From: Baekduia alba | GTDB taxonomy: Bacteria; Actinomycetota; Thermoleophilia; Solirubrobacterales; Solirubrobacteraceae | Assembly (NCBI RefSeq): GCF_028416635.1 | Contig: NZ_CP114013.1 | Location: 1,674,001 to 1,738,000 of the forward strand | Direction: 5' to 3' | DNA length: 64,000 nucleotides | Shown here: one piece after another, positions 49,500 through 58,499 of the stretch | Position numbering within the stretch: the first letter of the stretch is position 1 | Layout: each line of letters starts with the position of its first letter | Notes under the pieces: generated by a model | Seen by the model: the letters and a program-made list of their open reading frames with translations, nothing else | Told to the model about the DNA's origin: nothing | The model's database searches: none | Translations under genes and position numbers: made by a program

Positions 49500-51508
49500 T
49501 CGCCGCGGACGCGCCGCGCTTCCCGCTGTCGGCGATCCTCGCGCAGGACGACCTCGTCACCGCGCTGCTGCTGTGCGCCGTCGACCCGGCGCTCGGCGGC
49601 GTGCTCGTCCGCGGCGAGCGGGGGACGGCGAAGACGACCGCGGTCCGGGCGCTGGCCGCGCTGCTGCCCGAGCAGGAGGTCGCGGTCGGCTGCGCCTATG
49701 GCGTCGCGCCCGGCGAGGCGTGCCCGTGCGACGAGCGACATGATGGTGTTGCGCGCCGGGCCGCGCCGATGGTCGAGCTGCCGCTCGGCGCGACGGTCGA
49801 GCGCGTCGTCGGCGCCCTGGACGTGCGGCGCGCGCTGGGGGCCGGCGAGGCGGTCTTCGAGCCGGGGCTGCTGGCCGCGGCGCACCGCGGCGTGCTGTAC
49901 GCCGACGAGGTCAACCTCCTGCCCGACGCGGCGGTCGACGTCCTGCTCGACGTCGCGGCCTCGGGCGTCAACGTCGTCGAGCGCGACGGGCACGGCGTGC
50001 GCCATCCGGCGCGGTTCCTGCTGGTCGGGACGATGAACCCGGAGGAGGGCGAGCTGCGCCCGCAGCTGCTGGACCGCTTCGGGCTCGGCGTCGAGGTGCA
50101 TGCGCCGACGGACGCCGCGGCGCGGACCGAGGTCGTCCGGCGCCGCCTGCGCTTCGACGCGGATCCGCGCGCGTTCGTCGCCGGCCACGCCGACGCCGAG
50201 GCGGTCCTGGCCTCGCGGCTGGCGGCCGCGCGCGAGCGGTTGGGAGCGGTCCGCCTGCCCGACCGACAGCTCGTCCGGATCACGACGCTCTGCGCGCGGC
50301 TGCGCGTCGACGGCCTGCGCGCCGACCTCGCCTGCACGCGCGCCGCGCTGGCGCTGGCGGCGCTGGACGGCGCCGACGAGGTGGGCGACGTCCACGTCGA
50401 GCGGGCCGCCGCGCTGGCGCTGACTCATCGGCTGCGCCGGGACCCGCTGGCGCCGCCGCCGTCTCCGCAGACCGTGAGCGACGCGCTGGCCGAGCAGGAC
50501 GCTGAGGACGGCGGCGACGGCAGCGACGAGGGCGGTCCGGGCGGCGAAGAGTCCGCGCAGGGCGAGGCGCCGCACGGCGAGGGCGCCCTGGAGCCGGCGG
50601 GCGCGCCGCACGGCGAAGGCCGCGCCCGCGCCGAAGATCCCGATCGCGACGCCGGCCGCGGCGCCGCGTCGAGCGGCGAATGCTCCGCCCGCGGCGACGA
50701 CCCTGACCGCGGCGACGCCGCCTCCGCGCCGCGCGACGCCCCCGCCGTCGACCCCGTGCCCGACGCTCCCGCGCCGGTCATCGCCCTCGACCGGCGCCGC
50801 GGCCAGGCCGCTGCCGGGCGCCGCGCCCGCGCTCGCGGGACGGGCGTCGTCGTCGGCGCCCGCCACGGCGACGACGACGTCGCGCTCCTGCCGACGCTCC
50901 TCGCGGCGCGCGGCGAGCGCGTGCAACCCCATCACCTTCGCTCCGCGCAGCGCGAGGGTCGGCAGGGCGCGCTGCTGATCCTCTGCGTCGACGCCTCCGG
51001 CTCGATGGGCGCGCGCAAGCGCATGGCGTTGGTCAAGGGCACGGTGCTCGCGCTGCTCGGCGACGCCTACCAGCGGCGCGATCGCGTCGCGCTCGTCACG
51101 TTCCGCGGCGCCGGCGCGGAGCTCGCGCTGCCGCCGACCGGCGCCGTCGACCACGCGGCCGCGGCGCTCAAGACCCTGCCGACCGGCGGCCGGACGCCGA
51201 TCGCCGCCGGCCTCGCGCTCGCCGCCGACGTCGTGCGCCGCGAGCGCCTGCGCGAGCCCGATCGCGCCGCGGTCGTCGTCCTCGTCTCCGACGGGCGCGC
51301 CAACGCGGGCGCCGATCCCGTCCCGGCCGCGGCGGCGCTGCACCGCGCCGGCATCCAGCTCGTGGTCGTCGACGGCGAGAGCGGGCCCGTCCGCCTCGGC
51401 GGCGCCCGCCGCATCGCGGCCGCGGCGCCCAACACCACCATCCTGCCCCTCGACCCCGCCGCCGACGGCCGCGACCTCGCGTCCCGGCTGCGCGCCCTCG
51501 CCGCATGA
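49496..51508 (+). CDS. ChlI-ChlD fused chelatase ATPase subunit (partner of CobN)
   Basis: A 670-aa AAA+ protein. The N-terminal AAA module (about 1-320) has Walker A RGERGTAKTT (38-47), the Walker B region GVLYADEVNLL and sensor MNPEEGELRPQLLDRF. A low-complexity acidic/Gly/Ala linker (about 335-430) leads to a VWA domain with the MIDAS motif LCVDASGSMGARK (about 498-508). It joins the roles of the ChlI and ChlD (CobS/CobT-type) subunits in one chain, as in many actinobacterial B12 clusters. It powers CobN. ATG at 49496 overlaps the cobT stop by 4 nt. Confidence 0.92.
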   Translation: MIAADAPRFPLSAILAQDDLVTALLLCAVDPALGGVLVRGERGTAKTTAVRALAALLPEQEVAVGCAYGVAPGEACPCDERHDGVARRAAPMVELPLGATVERVVGALDVRRALGAGEAVFEPGLLAAAHRGVLYADEVNLLPDAAVDVLLDVAASGVNVVERDGHGVRHPARFLLVGTMNPEEGELRPQLLDRFGLGVEVHAPTDAAARTEVVRRRLRFDADPRAFVAGHADAEAVLASRLAAARERLGAVRLPDRQLVRITTLCARLRVDGLRADLACTRAALALAALDGADEVGDVHVERAAALALTHRLRRDPLAPPPSPQTVSDALAEQDAEDGGDGSDEGGPGGEESAQGEAPHGEGALEPAGAPHGEGRARAEDPDRDAGRGAASSGECSARGDDPDRGDAASAPRDAPAVDPVPDAPAPVIALDRRRGQAAAGRRARARGTGVVVGARHGDDDVALLPTLLAARGERVQPHHLRSAQREGRQGALLILCVDASGSMGARKRMALVKGTVLALLGDAYQRRDRVALVTFRGAGAELALPPTGAVDHAAAALKTLPTGGRTPIAAGLALAADVVRRERLREPDRAAVVVLVSDGRANAGADPVPAAAALHRAGIQLVVVDGESGPVRLGGARRIAAAAPNTTILPLDPAADGRDLASRLRALAA

Positions 51509-52092
51509 CCATCGACACCACGCACACGCCCGACGACCAGGGCTCCGCCGACCCGATCCGGCGCAAGCCGCGTGACCGGCCGCTGCTGATCGTCAACACC
51601 GGCCACGGCAAGGGCAAGTCCAGCGCCGCCTTCGGCATGCTGCTGCGCGCCTGGGCGCGCGGCTACCGCTGCGGCGTCTTCCAGTTCGTGAAGTCCGGCA
51701 AGTGGAAGGTCGGTGAGGCGAAGGCCGCGGCCGCGCTCGGCGGCATCGACTGGGAGAAGATGGGCGACGGCTGGTCGTGGATCAGCCGCGACCTGGAGGA
51801 GTCGGCCGACAAGGCGCGTGTCGGCTGGGAGCACGTCAAGGTGTGCATCGCGCAGGAGCGCTACGAGTTCCTGCTCCTCGACGAGCTGACCTACCCCATC
51901 AAGTACGGGTGGATCGAGGAAGATGATGTGGTTGCGACGCTCCGCGACCGTCCGGGCTTCCAGCACGTCGTCGTCACCGGCCGCGACGCGCCGCCCGCGC
52001 TGATCGAGGCCGCCGACCTCGTCTCCGAGGTCGTCAAGGTCAAGCACCCGATGGACGCGGGGATCCGCGCGCAGCAGGGGATCGAGTGGTGA
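51505..52092 (+). CDS. cobO: Cob(I)yrinic acid a,c-diamide adenosyltransferase
   Basis: A 195-aa CobO/BtuR-family enzyme. The P-loop is NTGHGKGKSSAAFGMLLRAWARG (about 31-53), followed by GVFQFVKSGKW, YEFLLLDELTYPIKYGWI and VVVTGRDAPPALIEAADLVSEV. It transfers the adenosyl group from ATP to Co(I) corrinoid. An N-terminal polar tail of about 25 residues is usual. Coupled by 4-nt overlaps to both neighbours. Confidence 0.96.
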   Translation: MTIDTTHTPDDQGSADPIRRKPRDRPLLIVNTGHGKGKSSAAFGMLLRAWARGYRCGVFQFVKSGKWKVGEAKAAAALGGIDWEKMGDGWSWISRDLEESADKARVGWEHVKVCIAQERYEFLLLDELTYPIKYGWIEEDDVVATLRDRPGFQHVVVTGRDAPPALIEAADLVSEVVKVKHPMDAGIRAQQGIEW

Positions 52093-53057
52093 CGCGCGTC
52101 CTCGTCATCCTCGACGGCGCCGCCGAGCCGGTGTGGCCGTGGCCCTCGACGCTCGAGGCGGCGCAGATGCCGGCGCTCGACGCGCTCTGCGACCGGGGCG
52201 CCGTCGCGCGCGTGGCGACGACGCCGCCCGGTCTCCCTCCCGGCAGCGAGGTCGGGATCCCGACGCTGCTCGGCGCCGCGCTGACCGCCGCGCCCGGGCG
52301 CGGGCCGATCGAGGCGGCCGCGGCCGGCGTCGAGGTCCCCGACGGCGCGCGCGCCTGGCGGCTCGACCTCCACCACCACGACGACGGCCGGCGTGCGGTC
52401 ACGGCCGAGGCGCTGCTGGTCGCGCGCGACCTCGCGGCGCTGCTTCCCGAGCACGACGTCCGGCACCTGAAGGGCCACCGCTTCCTCGCGGTCGGCCAGA
52501 CCCGGCCGGAGCTGGAGAGCGCCGCGTCCCTCGCCGTCCACGTCTGGGACGACGGCGAGGAGCTCGCGCCGATCCTCGACCGCCGCACGGCGATCGTCGC
52601 CGCGCCCGGCGCCGCCGCGGGCTGCGGACGGCTGCTCGGCGCCGACGTCGTCACGCCCGCCGGCGCGACCGGCGACGTCGGCAGCGACCTGTGGGCCAAG
52701 ACCTGCGCCGCGCTGGCGGCGATGCGCACCGCCGAGACCGTCGTCGTCCACGTCGGCGGCGCCGACGAGGCGGCGCACCATCGCGATCGTCTCGGCAAGC
52801 GCGCGCTGCTCGAGGCCGCCGACGCCGACGTCATCCGCCCGCTGGCGCGCGCCGTCGCCGACGCCCGCGGCGTCCTCGCGGTCACCAGCGACCACGCGAC
52901 GTGCGTCGAGACCGGGCACCACCATGCGGATCCCGTTCCGCTGGTGATCGCGGGCGCGGGCGTGGCGCCGGCCGGCGCGGTGCGCCTGCACGAGCGCCTC
53001 GTGACCCGCGCGCCCGTGTGGGACGGGCCGTTCGCGCGGGCGGAGGTCCGGGCGTGA
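52089..53057 (+). CDS. Alkaline-phosphatase superfamily protein (phosphoglycerate-mutase-like) in the B12 operon
   Basis: A 322-aa protein resembling a shortened archaeal-type cofactor-independent phosphoglycerate mutase. Metal and nucleophile motifs are complete: Asp9 in VILDGAAEP, Ser53 in PPGSEVGIPT, Asp226 and His230 in HVGGADEAAHHRD, Asp268-His269 in SDHATC, and the His277-279 run followed by ADPVPLVI. It is locked between cobO and cobB by GTGA junctions, so a B12-related phosphatase task, such as alpha-ribazole phosphate or cobalamin phosphate, is likely but not shown. A housekeeping mutase is less likely given the setting and the reduced size (about 320 vs about 400 aa). Confidence 0.82.
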   Translation: MTRVLVILDGAAEPVWPWPSTLEAAQMPALDALCDRGAVARVATTPPGLPPGSEVGIPTLLGAALTAAPGRGPIEAAAAGVEVPDGARAWRLDLHHHDDGRRAVTAEALLVARDLAALLPEHDVRHLKGHRFLAVGQTRPELESAASLAVHVWDDGEELAPILDRRTAIVAAPGAAAGCGRLLGADVVTPAGATGDVGSDLWAKTCAALAAMRTAETVVVHVGGADEAAHHRDRLGKRALLEAADADVIRPLARAVADARGVLAVTSDHATCVETGHHHADPVPLVIAGAGVAPAGAVRLHERLVTRAPVWDGPFARAEVRA

Positions 53058-54436
53058 CCGGCCGGCTCGTCATCGCCGGGACGCACTCCGGTGCCGGCAA
53101 GACCACCGTCGCGTCCGGCCTGATGGCCGCGCTGTCGCGCGCCGGCCAACGCGTCGCGCCGTTCAAGGTCGGCCCGGACTTCATCGACCCGTCCTACCAC
53201 CGGCTGGCCTGCGGGCGGCCCGGCCGCAACCTCGACGCGTTCCTGAGCGGCCCGGAGCTGATCGCGCCGCTGGTCCGCCACGGCGCGGCCGGCGCCGATC
53301 TCGTCGTGGTCGAAGGCGTGATGGGGCTGTTCGACGGCGCCTCGGGCAGCGGCGAGCTGGCCTCGACCGCGCAGGTCGCCAAGCTGCTCGACGCGCCCGT
53401 GGTGCTGGTGGTCGACGCGAGCGCGATGGCGCGCTCGGTGGCCGCGATCGTCCACGGGTTCGCGACGTTCGACCCCACGCTGCGGATCGGCGGCGTCGTG
53501 CTCAACCGCGTGGCGTCGGACTGGCACGAGGAGCTGCTGCGCGAGGCGATCGCGGCGACCGGCGTCCCGATCGTCGGCGTGCTGCGGCGCGACGCCGACC
53601 TGGCGGTGCCCGAGCGCCACCTCGGGCTCGTCCCGGCGGTGGAGCGTGAGGCGCACGCGCGGCGCACGCTCGACGGGCTGGCGGCGGCGGTCGCGGCCGA
53701 GGCCGACCTGGAGGCCCTGCTCGCGCTGGCGCGCAGCGCGCCGCCGCTGGAGGCCGGGGACGCCTGGTCGCCGGCGCCGGACGAGACCGTGCTCGCGCCG
53801 GTCCGCGACGTTCGGATCGCGGTCGCCTCGGGGCCGGCGTTCTCGTTCCGCTACGAGGAGAACCACGAGCTGCTCGCCGCCGCCGGCGCCGAGTTGGTGC
53901 CCTTCGACCCGCTGGTCGACGAGGAGCTGCCGGCGCGCTGCGGCGCGCTGCTTCTGGCCGGCGGCTTCCCGGAGGTCTTCGGCGCCGAGCTGTCGGAGAA
54001 CTGGGCGCTGCGCGCCGAGGTCGCGGCGTTCGCGCGGCGCGGCCGGCCGATCCTGGCCGAGTGCGGCGGGTTGTTGTACCTGTCGACCGAGCTCGACGGC
54101 CGGCCGATGTGCGACGTCGTCCCGGCGCGGGCGCGCATGGGCGAGCGGCTGACCCTCGGCTACCGCAGCGCCGCGGCGGTCGCCGAGCATCCGGTCTGGC
54201 CGGCCGGGAGCACCGTGCGCGGCCACGAGTTCCACTACAGCCTGCTCGACCCGCCGGCCGGGGCCGCGCCCGCGTGGACGCTGAGCGCCCGCGGCAGCGC
54301 GCGCAGCGAAGGCCATGTGGTCGGTGGCGTCCACGCGTCCTACCTGCACACGCACTGGGCGGCGACGCCCGCGGTCGCGTGGCGCCTGGTCGCCGCCGCG
54401 GCCGCGGCGGCGCAGGCGCCGGAGGTGCCCGCATGA
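53054..54436 (+). CDS. cobB: Cobyrinic/hydrogenobyrinic acid a,c-diamide synthase
   Basis: A 460-aa glutamine-dependent amidotransferase. The P-loop is AGTHSGAGKTTVASGLM, then FKVGPDFIDPSYH, VEGVMGLFDG, and the C-terminal GATase with ECGGLLYL (catalytic Cys) and GGVHASYLHTH (His). It amidates the a and c side chains; in a late-insertion route it acts just before the CobN chelatase. GTG at 53054 and stop at 54436 overlap neighbours by 4 nt each. Confidence 0.96.
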   Translation: MTGRLVIAGTHSGAGKTTVASGLMAALSRAGQRVAPFKVGPDFIDPSYHRLACGRPGRNLDAFLSGPELIAPLVRHGAAGADLVVVEGVMGLFDGASGSGELASTAQVAKLLDAPVVLVVDASAMARSVAAIVHGFATFDPTLRIGGVVLNRVASDWHEELLREAIAATGVPIVGVLRRDADLAVPERHLGLVPAVEREAHARRTLDGLAAAVAAEADLEALLALARSAPPLEAGDAWSPAPDETVLAPVRDVRIAVASGPAFSFRYEENHELLAAAGAELVPFDPLVDEELPARCGALLLAGGFPEVFGAELSENWALRAEVAAFARRGRPILAECGGLLYLSTELDGRPMCDVVPARARMGERLTLGYRSAAAVAEHPVWPAGSTVRGHEFHYSLLDPPAGAAPAWTLSARGSARSEGHVVGGVHASYLHTHWAATPAVAWRLVAAAAAAAQAPEVPA

Positions 54437-55161
54437 CCGGCGCGCTCGTCGGCGTCGGCGTCGGGCCCGGCGACCCCGAGCACCTGACGTTGAAGGCCGT
54501 GCGCGAGCTGGGCGCGGCGGACCGCGTGTTCGTCCCGGCGACCGCGGCGAGCGCCGGCGGGGCGGGACGGGCCGAGGCGGTCGTCGCGCAACACGTCGCG
54601 CCGGACCGTCTCGTCCGCCTCGGCTTCGCCATGACCGACGCCGGCGAGCGCGAGGCGAAGTGGGACGCCGCGGGCGCGGCGATCGCCGACGTCGTCCGCG
54701 GCGGCGGCACCGCGGCCTTCGCCACGCTCGGCGATCCGGCGGTGTACTCCACCTTCGCCTACGTGGCGCACACGGTCGCGCGGCTGGCGCCCGGGGTCGC
54801 GGTCCGGACCGTGCCGGGCATCACCGCGATGCAGGACCTCGCGGCGCGCACCGGCGCGCTGCTCGCCGAGGGCACCGACGGCCTCGCGCTCGTGCCGTGG
54901 ACCGCCGGCGCCGACCGCGTGCGCACGGCCCTCGACAGCTTCGAGACCGTCGTGATCTACAAGGGCGGCCGGCAGCTGCCGCAGGTGCTGGACGTCGTCC
55001 GCGCCGCCGGCCGCGAGGACGAGGCCGCGGTCGGGACGCACCTCGGCCTCGACGGCGAGGTCGTCGCGGCGGCGTCGCTGACGGACGGCCCCGCTCCCTA
55101 CTTCTCCACCGTCCTGGTCACGCCCGCGCGCGGCGGGGCGCCGCGCGGAGGAAGGCTGTGA
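54433..55161 (+). CDS. cobI: Precorrin-2 C20-methyltransferase
   Basis: A 242-aa tetrapyrrole methylase (SAM). GVGVGPGDPEHLTLKAVREL at the N-terminus, FATLGDPAVYSTFAYVAHTV, and VPGITAMQDLAARTG match CobI/CbiL. It methylates C20 of precorrin-2 or its cobalt form. The ATG at 54433 overlaps cobB by 4 nt. Followed by a 76-bp structured gap before cbiQ, the largest gap within the operon. Confidence 0.94.
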   Translation: MTGALVGVGVGPGDPEHLTLKAVRELGAADRVFVPATAASAGGAGRAEAVVAQHVAPDRLVRLGFAMTDAGEREAKWDAAGAAIADVVRGGGTAAFATLGDPAVYSTFAYVAHTVARLAPGVAVRTVPGITAMQDLAARTGALLAEGTDGLALVPWTAGADRVRTALDSFETVVIYKGGRQLPQVLDVVRAAGREDEAAVGTHLGLDGEVVAAASLTDGPAPYFSTVLVTPARGGAPRGGRL

Positions 55162-55237
55162 GTCGTCCGCTGCCGCGGAGGCGAGCCCCTGGGCGCGCGT
55201 CCGCCCGCGAACGAGCCGTCCGGGCGAGGCTCGCGCC
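55162..55237 (+). other. Structured gap before cbiQ
   Basis: GCGAGCC (55181-55187) can pair with GGCTCGC (55228-55234), enclosing a second hairpin GGGCG/CGCCC (55191-55195 with 55202-55206). The outer stem ends three bases before the cbiQ GTG and may hide it. Too short for a second cobalamin aptamer and lacks the B12 box. Weak evidence in such GC-rich DNA. Confidence 0.3.
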
Positions 55238-55984
55238 GTGAGTGGCGCCGCCCACGGCGAGCCGGTCGTCGCGGAGGTCCGCACGGCGCTGCACGACGCG
55301 GCACCGGAAGTCAAGGTGATGGCGTTGATCGTCTTCGCGCTGAGCGTCGCGTTCGTGCCGCGCGGCGCGTGGTGGCCGTTCGCGGTCGACGCCGCGATCG
55401 TGGCCGGGCTGGCCGCGTGGGGGCGCGTCCCGGTGCGTGGGCTCGCGCTGCGGCTCGTCGTCGAGATCCCGTTCATCGCGTTCGTCGTGCTGCTCCCGCT
55501 CGTCGCCGGCCGCGATGGGCTGGAGCTGGCGGGCGCGATCGTGAGCAAGGCCACGTTGGTGGTCCTGGCGACGGGCGTGCTGAGCGCGACCACGCCCGCG
55601 CCGGAGATCATCATGGGGTTGGAGCGGCTGCGCGTGCCGCCCGCGTTCACGGCGATCGGCGCGCTCGCCGTCCGCTACCTCGTGCTGGTGCTGGACGAGC
55701 TGCGCCGCGTCAACATGGCCCGGATCGCCCGCGCCGACGACGCCCGCTGGCTCTGGCAGGCCCGGGCCGTCGCGCAGTCGACGGGCACGCTCGCCGTCCG
55801 CTGCATCGACCGTGGCGAGCGCGTCCACGCGGCGATGCTCGCCCGCGGCTGGGACGGTCGCATGCCGGCGGTCGGGCTCGGCGCGCCGGCGCCCGGCGGC
55901 CGGCGCATGGCCATCATCCTGGCGGCGGCCGCGGCGCTGCCCGCGCTGGCGGCGACGATCGCGACGCGCGGAGGGCTCGCGTGA
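55238..55984 (+). CDS. cbiQ: ECF cobalt transporter transmembrane subunit CbiQ
   Basis: A 248-aa T-component of the CbiMQO cobalt uptake system. Several hydrophobic segments (VMALIVFALSVAFV, FIAFVVLLPLVAG, LVVLATGVLSAT) precede the coupling motifs RIARADDAR and LARGWDGR, which contact the ATPase. The GTG at 55238 is chosen because it lies just before the predicted protein core and after the gap. Its stop shares GTGA with the chelatase-ATPase fusion. Confidence 0.92.
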   Translation: MSGAAHGEPVVAEVRTALHDAAPEVKVMALIVFALSVAFVPRGAWWPFAVDAAIVAGLAAWGRVPVRGLALRLVVEIPFIAFVVLLPLVAGRDGLELAGAIVSKATLVVLATGVLSATTPAPEIIMGLERLRVPPAFTAIGALAVRYLVLVLDELRRVNMARIARADDARWLWQARAVAQSTGTLAVRCIDRGERVHAAMLARGWDGRMPAVGLGAPAPGGRRMAIILAAAAALPALAATIATRGGLA

Positions 55985-57747
55985 GCGCCGAGCCGACCCG
56001 CCGCAGTGCCTCGGCCGCCGCGGCGGCCACCGCCGCGCGCCCCGCGCCGCCGGCGCTCCTGGTCGTCGGCCACGGCACCCGCGACGCCGACGGCCTCGCC
56101 GAGTTCCACGCGCTCGCGGTGCTCGTCCGCGCCGCCGCCGGGCCGGGCACGCCGATCGAGACCGGGTTCATCGAGCTGGCCGAGCCGCTGGTCGACGAGG
56201 CGGTCGACCGGCTGGTCGCGGCCGCCGAGCCCAAGGCCATCATCTCGGTCCCGCTCGTCCTGCTCGCCGCCGGCCACCTCAAGAACGACGGCCCGGCGAC
56301 GCTGGCCCGGGCACGCCAGCGCCATCCCGACGTCGCGTTCACCATGGGCCGCGACCTCGGGATCGACCCGGCGGTGCTCGCGGTCGCCGAGGACCGGATC
56401 CGCGCCGCGCTGCCGCCCGACCACGATCCGGCGACGACCGGCGTCGTCCTCGTCGGGCGCGGGTCGTCGGACCCCGACGCCTGCGGGGACCTGTACAAGG
56501 TCGCCCGCCTGCTCGCCGACGGCCGCGGCCTCGGCCTGGTCGAGCCCGCGTTCGCCGGCGTCACTCAGCCGGACCTCCCGGCCGCGCTCGAGCGCCTCCG
56601 CCGCCTCGGCGCCCGCACGATCGTCGTCGCGCCGTTCCTGCTGTTCACCGGTGTCCTGGTCCCGCGCCTGTATGCGGCCGCGTCGGCCTGGGCGGCGGAG
56701 CATCCGGAGCTCGACGTGCGCGCGGCCGCCCACCTCGGCCCGGATCGCCGGCTCGCCAAGCTCGTGCTGGAGCGCTACCGCGAGGCGATGCAGGGCGACG
56801 TGCGGATGAACTGCGACCTGTGCACCTACCGCGTCCGCCTGCCCGGCTACGAGGACAAGGTCGGAATGCCGATCTCGCTGACGCCGCACGGCGACGGGCC
56901 CGCGACCGGCCGGCGCGGACGCCGCCGCGCCACCCGCGCGCCGCAGCCGGCGCCTGCTGTGGTCCCGCCGCGTGAGCGCGCGCTGCACCCGGCCCAGCAC
57001 GCGCCGACCGCGCAGCGCGCCGTCGAGATCGCGGACCTCTCCTACGCCTACCCCGACGGCACGCCGGTCCTCGACGCCATCTCCATCACGATCGCCACCG
57101 GCGAGCGCGTCGCGCTCCTCGGGCCCAACGGCGCCGGCAAGACGACGCTCGCGCTCCAGCTCAACGGCATGCTCGAGGGCGCGACCGGCACCGTGACGAT
57201 CGGGGGGACGCCACTGACGCCGAAGACCCGGCGCGACATCCGCCGCCGCGTCGGCCTCGTCTTCCAGGATCCCGACGACCAGCTGTTCCTGCCCACCGTG
57301 CGCGCCGACGTCGCGTTCGGCCCCGCCAACCTCGGCCTCACCGGGCAAGACCTCCAACAACGCGTCGACCAGGCGCTCGCGCGCGTCGCGCTGACCGACG
57401 TCGCCGAGCGCGCGCCCCACGCGCTCTCGGCCGGCCAGCGCCGCCGCGCCGCGCTGGCCGGCGTCCTGGCGATGGAGCCCGACGTCCTCGTGCTCGACGA
57501 GCCGTCGTCGCACCTCGACCCGGCCGCGCGGCGCGAGCTGGCCGACGTCCTCGTGTCGCTCTCGCTCACCACCGTGCTCGTGACCCACGACCTGCCCTAC
57601 GCGCTGGAGCTGTGCCCGCGCGCGATCGTCCTCGATCAAGGCCATGTGGTCGCCGACGGCCCGACGCGCGAGATCCTCGCCGACGACGGGTTCATGCGCG
57701 CGCATCGCCTCGAGCTGCCCGCCGGCTTCAACCCGCTCGCCGCATGA
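55981..57747 (+). CDS. Fusion of sirohydrochlorin cobaltochelatase (CbiX) and cobalt ABC ATPase (CbiO)
   Basis: A continuous 588-aa frame. Residues about 24-300 are a CbiX-type chelatase: VVGHGTRD with His31, LLAAGHLKND with His99, the duplicated half VVLVGRGSSDPDAC and a CDLC pair (278-281) in the RLPGYEDKVG tail. A basic, Pro-rich linker (about 305-345) leads to an ABC ATPase: Walker A GPNGAGKTT (381-389), Q loop VFQDPDDQLF, signature ALSAGQRRRA (481-490) and Walker B VLVLDEPSSHLDP, matching CbiO. It would couple cobalt import to insertion into sirohydrochlorin. The GTG at 55981 overlaps the cbiQ stop by 4 nt. An internal start, for example GTG at 56960, could also make a free ATPase. Confidence 0.9.
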   Translation: MSAEPTRRSASAAAAATAARPAPPALLVVGHGTRDADGLAEFHALAVLVRAAAGPGTPIETGFIELAEPLVDEAVDRLVAAAEPKAIISVPLVLLAAGHLKNDGPATLARARQRHPDVAFTMGRDLGIDPAVLAVAEDRIRAALPPDHDPATTGVVLVGRGSSDPDACGDLYKVARLLADGRGLGLVEPAFAGVTQPDLPAALERLRRLGARTIVVAPFLLFTGVLVPRLYAAASAWAAEHPELDVRAAAHLGPDRRLAKLVLERYREAMQGDVRMNCDLCTYRVRLPGYEDKVGMPISLTPHGDGPATGRRGRRRATRAPQPAPAVVPPRERALHPAQHAPTAQRAVEIADLSYAYPDGTPVLDAISITIATGERVALLGPNGAGKTTLALQLNGMLEGATGTVTIGGTPLTPKTRRDIRRRVGLVFQDPDDQLFLPTVRADVAFGPANLGLTGQDLQQRVDQALARVALTDVAERAPHALSAGQRRRAALAGVLAMEPDVLVLDEPSSHLDPAARRELADVLVSLSLTTVLVTHDLPYALELCPRAIVLDQGHVVADGPTREILADDGFMRAHRLELPAGFNPLAA

Positions 57748-58499
57748 CGTCCGGCGTCCTGCACATCGTCGGCCTCGGCCCCGGCGGCGCCGCGCACCGC
57801 ACGCCGGCGGCCACGGCCGCGGTGACCGGCGCGGAGGTCGTCGTCGGCTACACGACCTACGTCGACGCGGTCGCCGACCTGCTCGACCCGCGCCAGCGGG
57901 TCGTCCGCGGCGTCATGGGCGAGGAGGACCGCCGGGCCGACGAGGCGCTGGTCCTCGCCGCCGAGGGCGCGCGCGTCGCGCTGGTCTCCAGCGGCGACGC
58001 CGGCGTCCACGGCATGGCCGCGCGGACGCTGGCCCGCGCCGCGGAGCTCGACGCCGACGAGCGGCCGCAGGTCATCGTCCTTCCCGGCGTCAGCGCCGCG
58101 CAGGCCGCCGCGGCCGCCGCCGGCGCGCCGCTGACCGACGACTTCGCCGTCCTGTCGTTGAGCGACATCTCGATGCCGTGGGCGCGCGTCGAGCGCCGGC
58201 TGGACGCGCTGGCCGGCAGCGGCCTGGCGCTCGCGCTGTACAACCCGCGTTCGTCGCGGCGCGCGGCCGGCTTCGACCGCGCCCTGGAGCTCCTGCGCGC
58301 GGCGCGCGGCGAGGCGACGCCGGTCGTGCTCGCCCACGACGTGACGCGGCCCGACGAGCGGATCGAGCGCACGACGCTCGGCGCGCTGGACCCGGAGCGC
58401 GTGACGATGCGGACGGTCGTGCTCGTGAGCGGCGACTCGGCGGCCGAGGTCGGCCCGTGGCTGGTCGCGCTGCGCGGGCCCGTGGGGGCGGCGACATGA
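57744..58499 (+). CDS. cobJ: Precorrin-3B C17-methyltransferase
   Basis: A 251-aa tetrapyrrole methylase. LHIVGLGPGGAAHRTPAA, VVVGYTTYVDAVADLLD, VSSGDAGVHGMA and ALALYNPRSSRRAAGF are typical of CobJ/CbiH, which methylates C17 and contracts the ring. Coupled to both neighbours by 4-nt overlaps. ATG at 57744. No fused CobI domain, unlike some actinobacterial CobIJ. Confidence 0.95.
   Translation: MTSGVLHIVGLGPGGAAHRTPAATAAVTGAEVVVGYTTYVDAVADLLDPRQRVVRGVMGEEDRRADEALVLAAEGARVALVSSGDAGVHGMAARTLARAAELDADERPQVIVLPGVSAAQAAAAAAGAPLTDDFAVLSLSDISMPWARVERRLDALAGSGLALALYNPRSSRRAAGFDRALELLRAARGEATPVVLAHDVTRPDERIERTTLGALDPERVTMRTVVLVSGDSAAEVGPWLVALRGPVGAAT

Noticed and set aside
55162-55237. Second cobalamin riboswitch before cbiQ
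   Set aside because: Too short and without the B12-box sequence.
54340-55650. Minus-strand open frame across cobI and cbiQ
   Set aside because: Antisense shadow; cobI and cbiQ motifs are clear on the plus strand.
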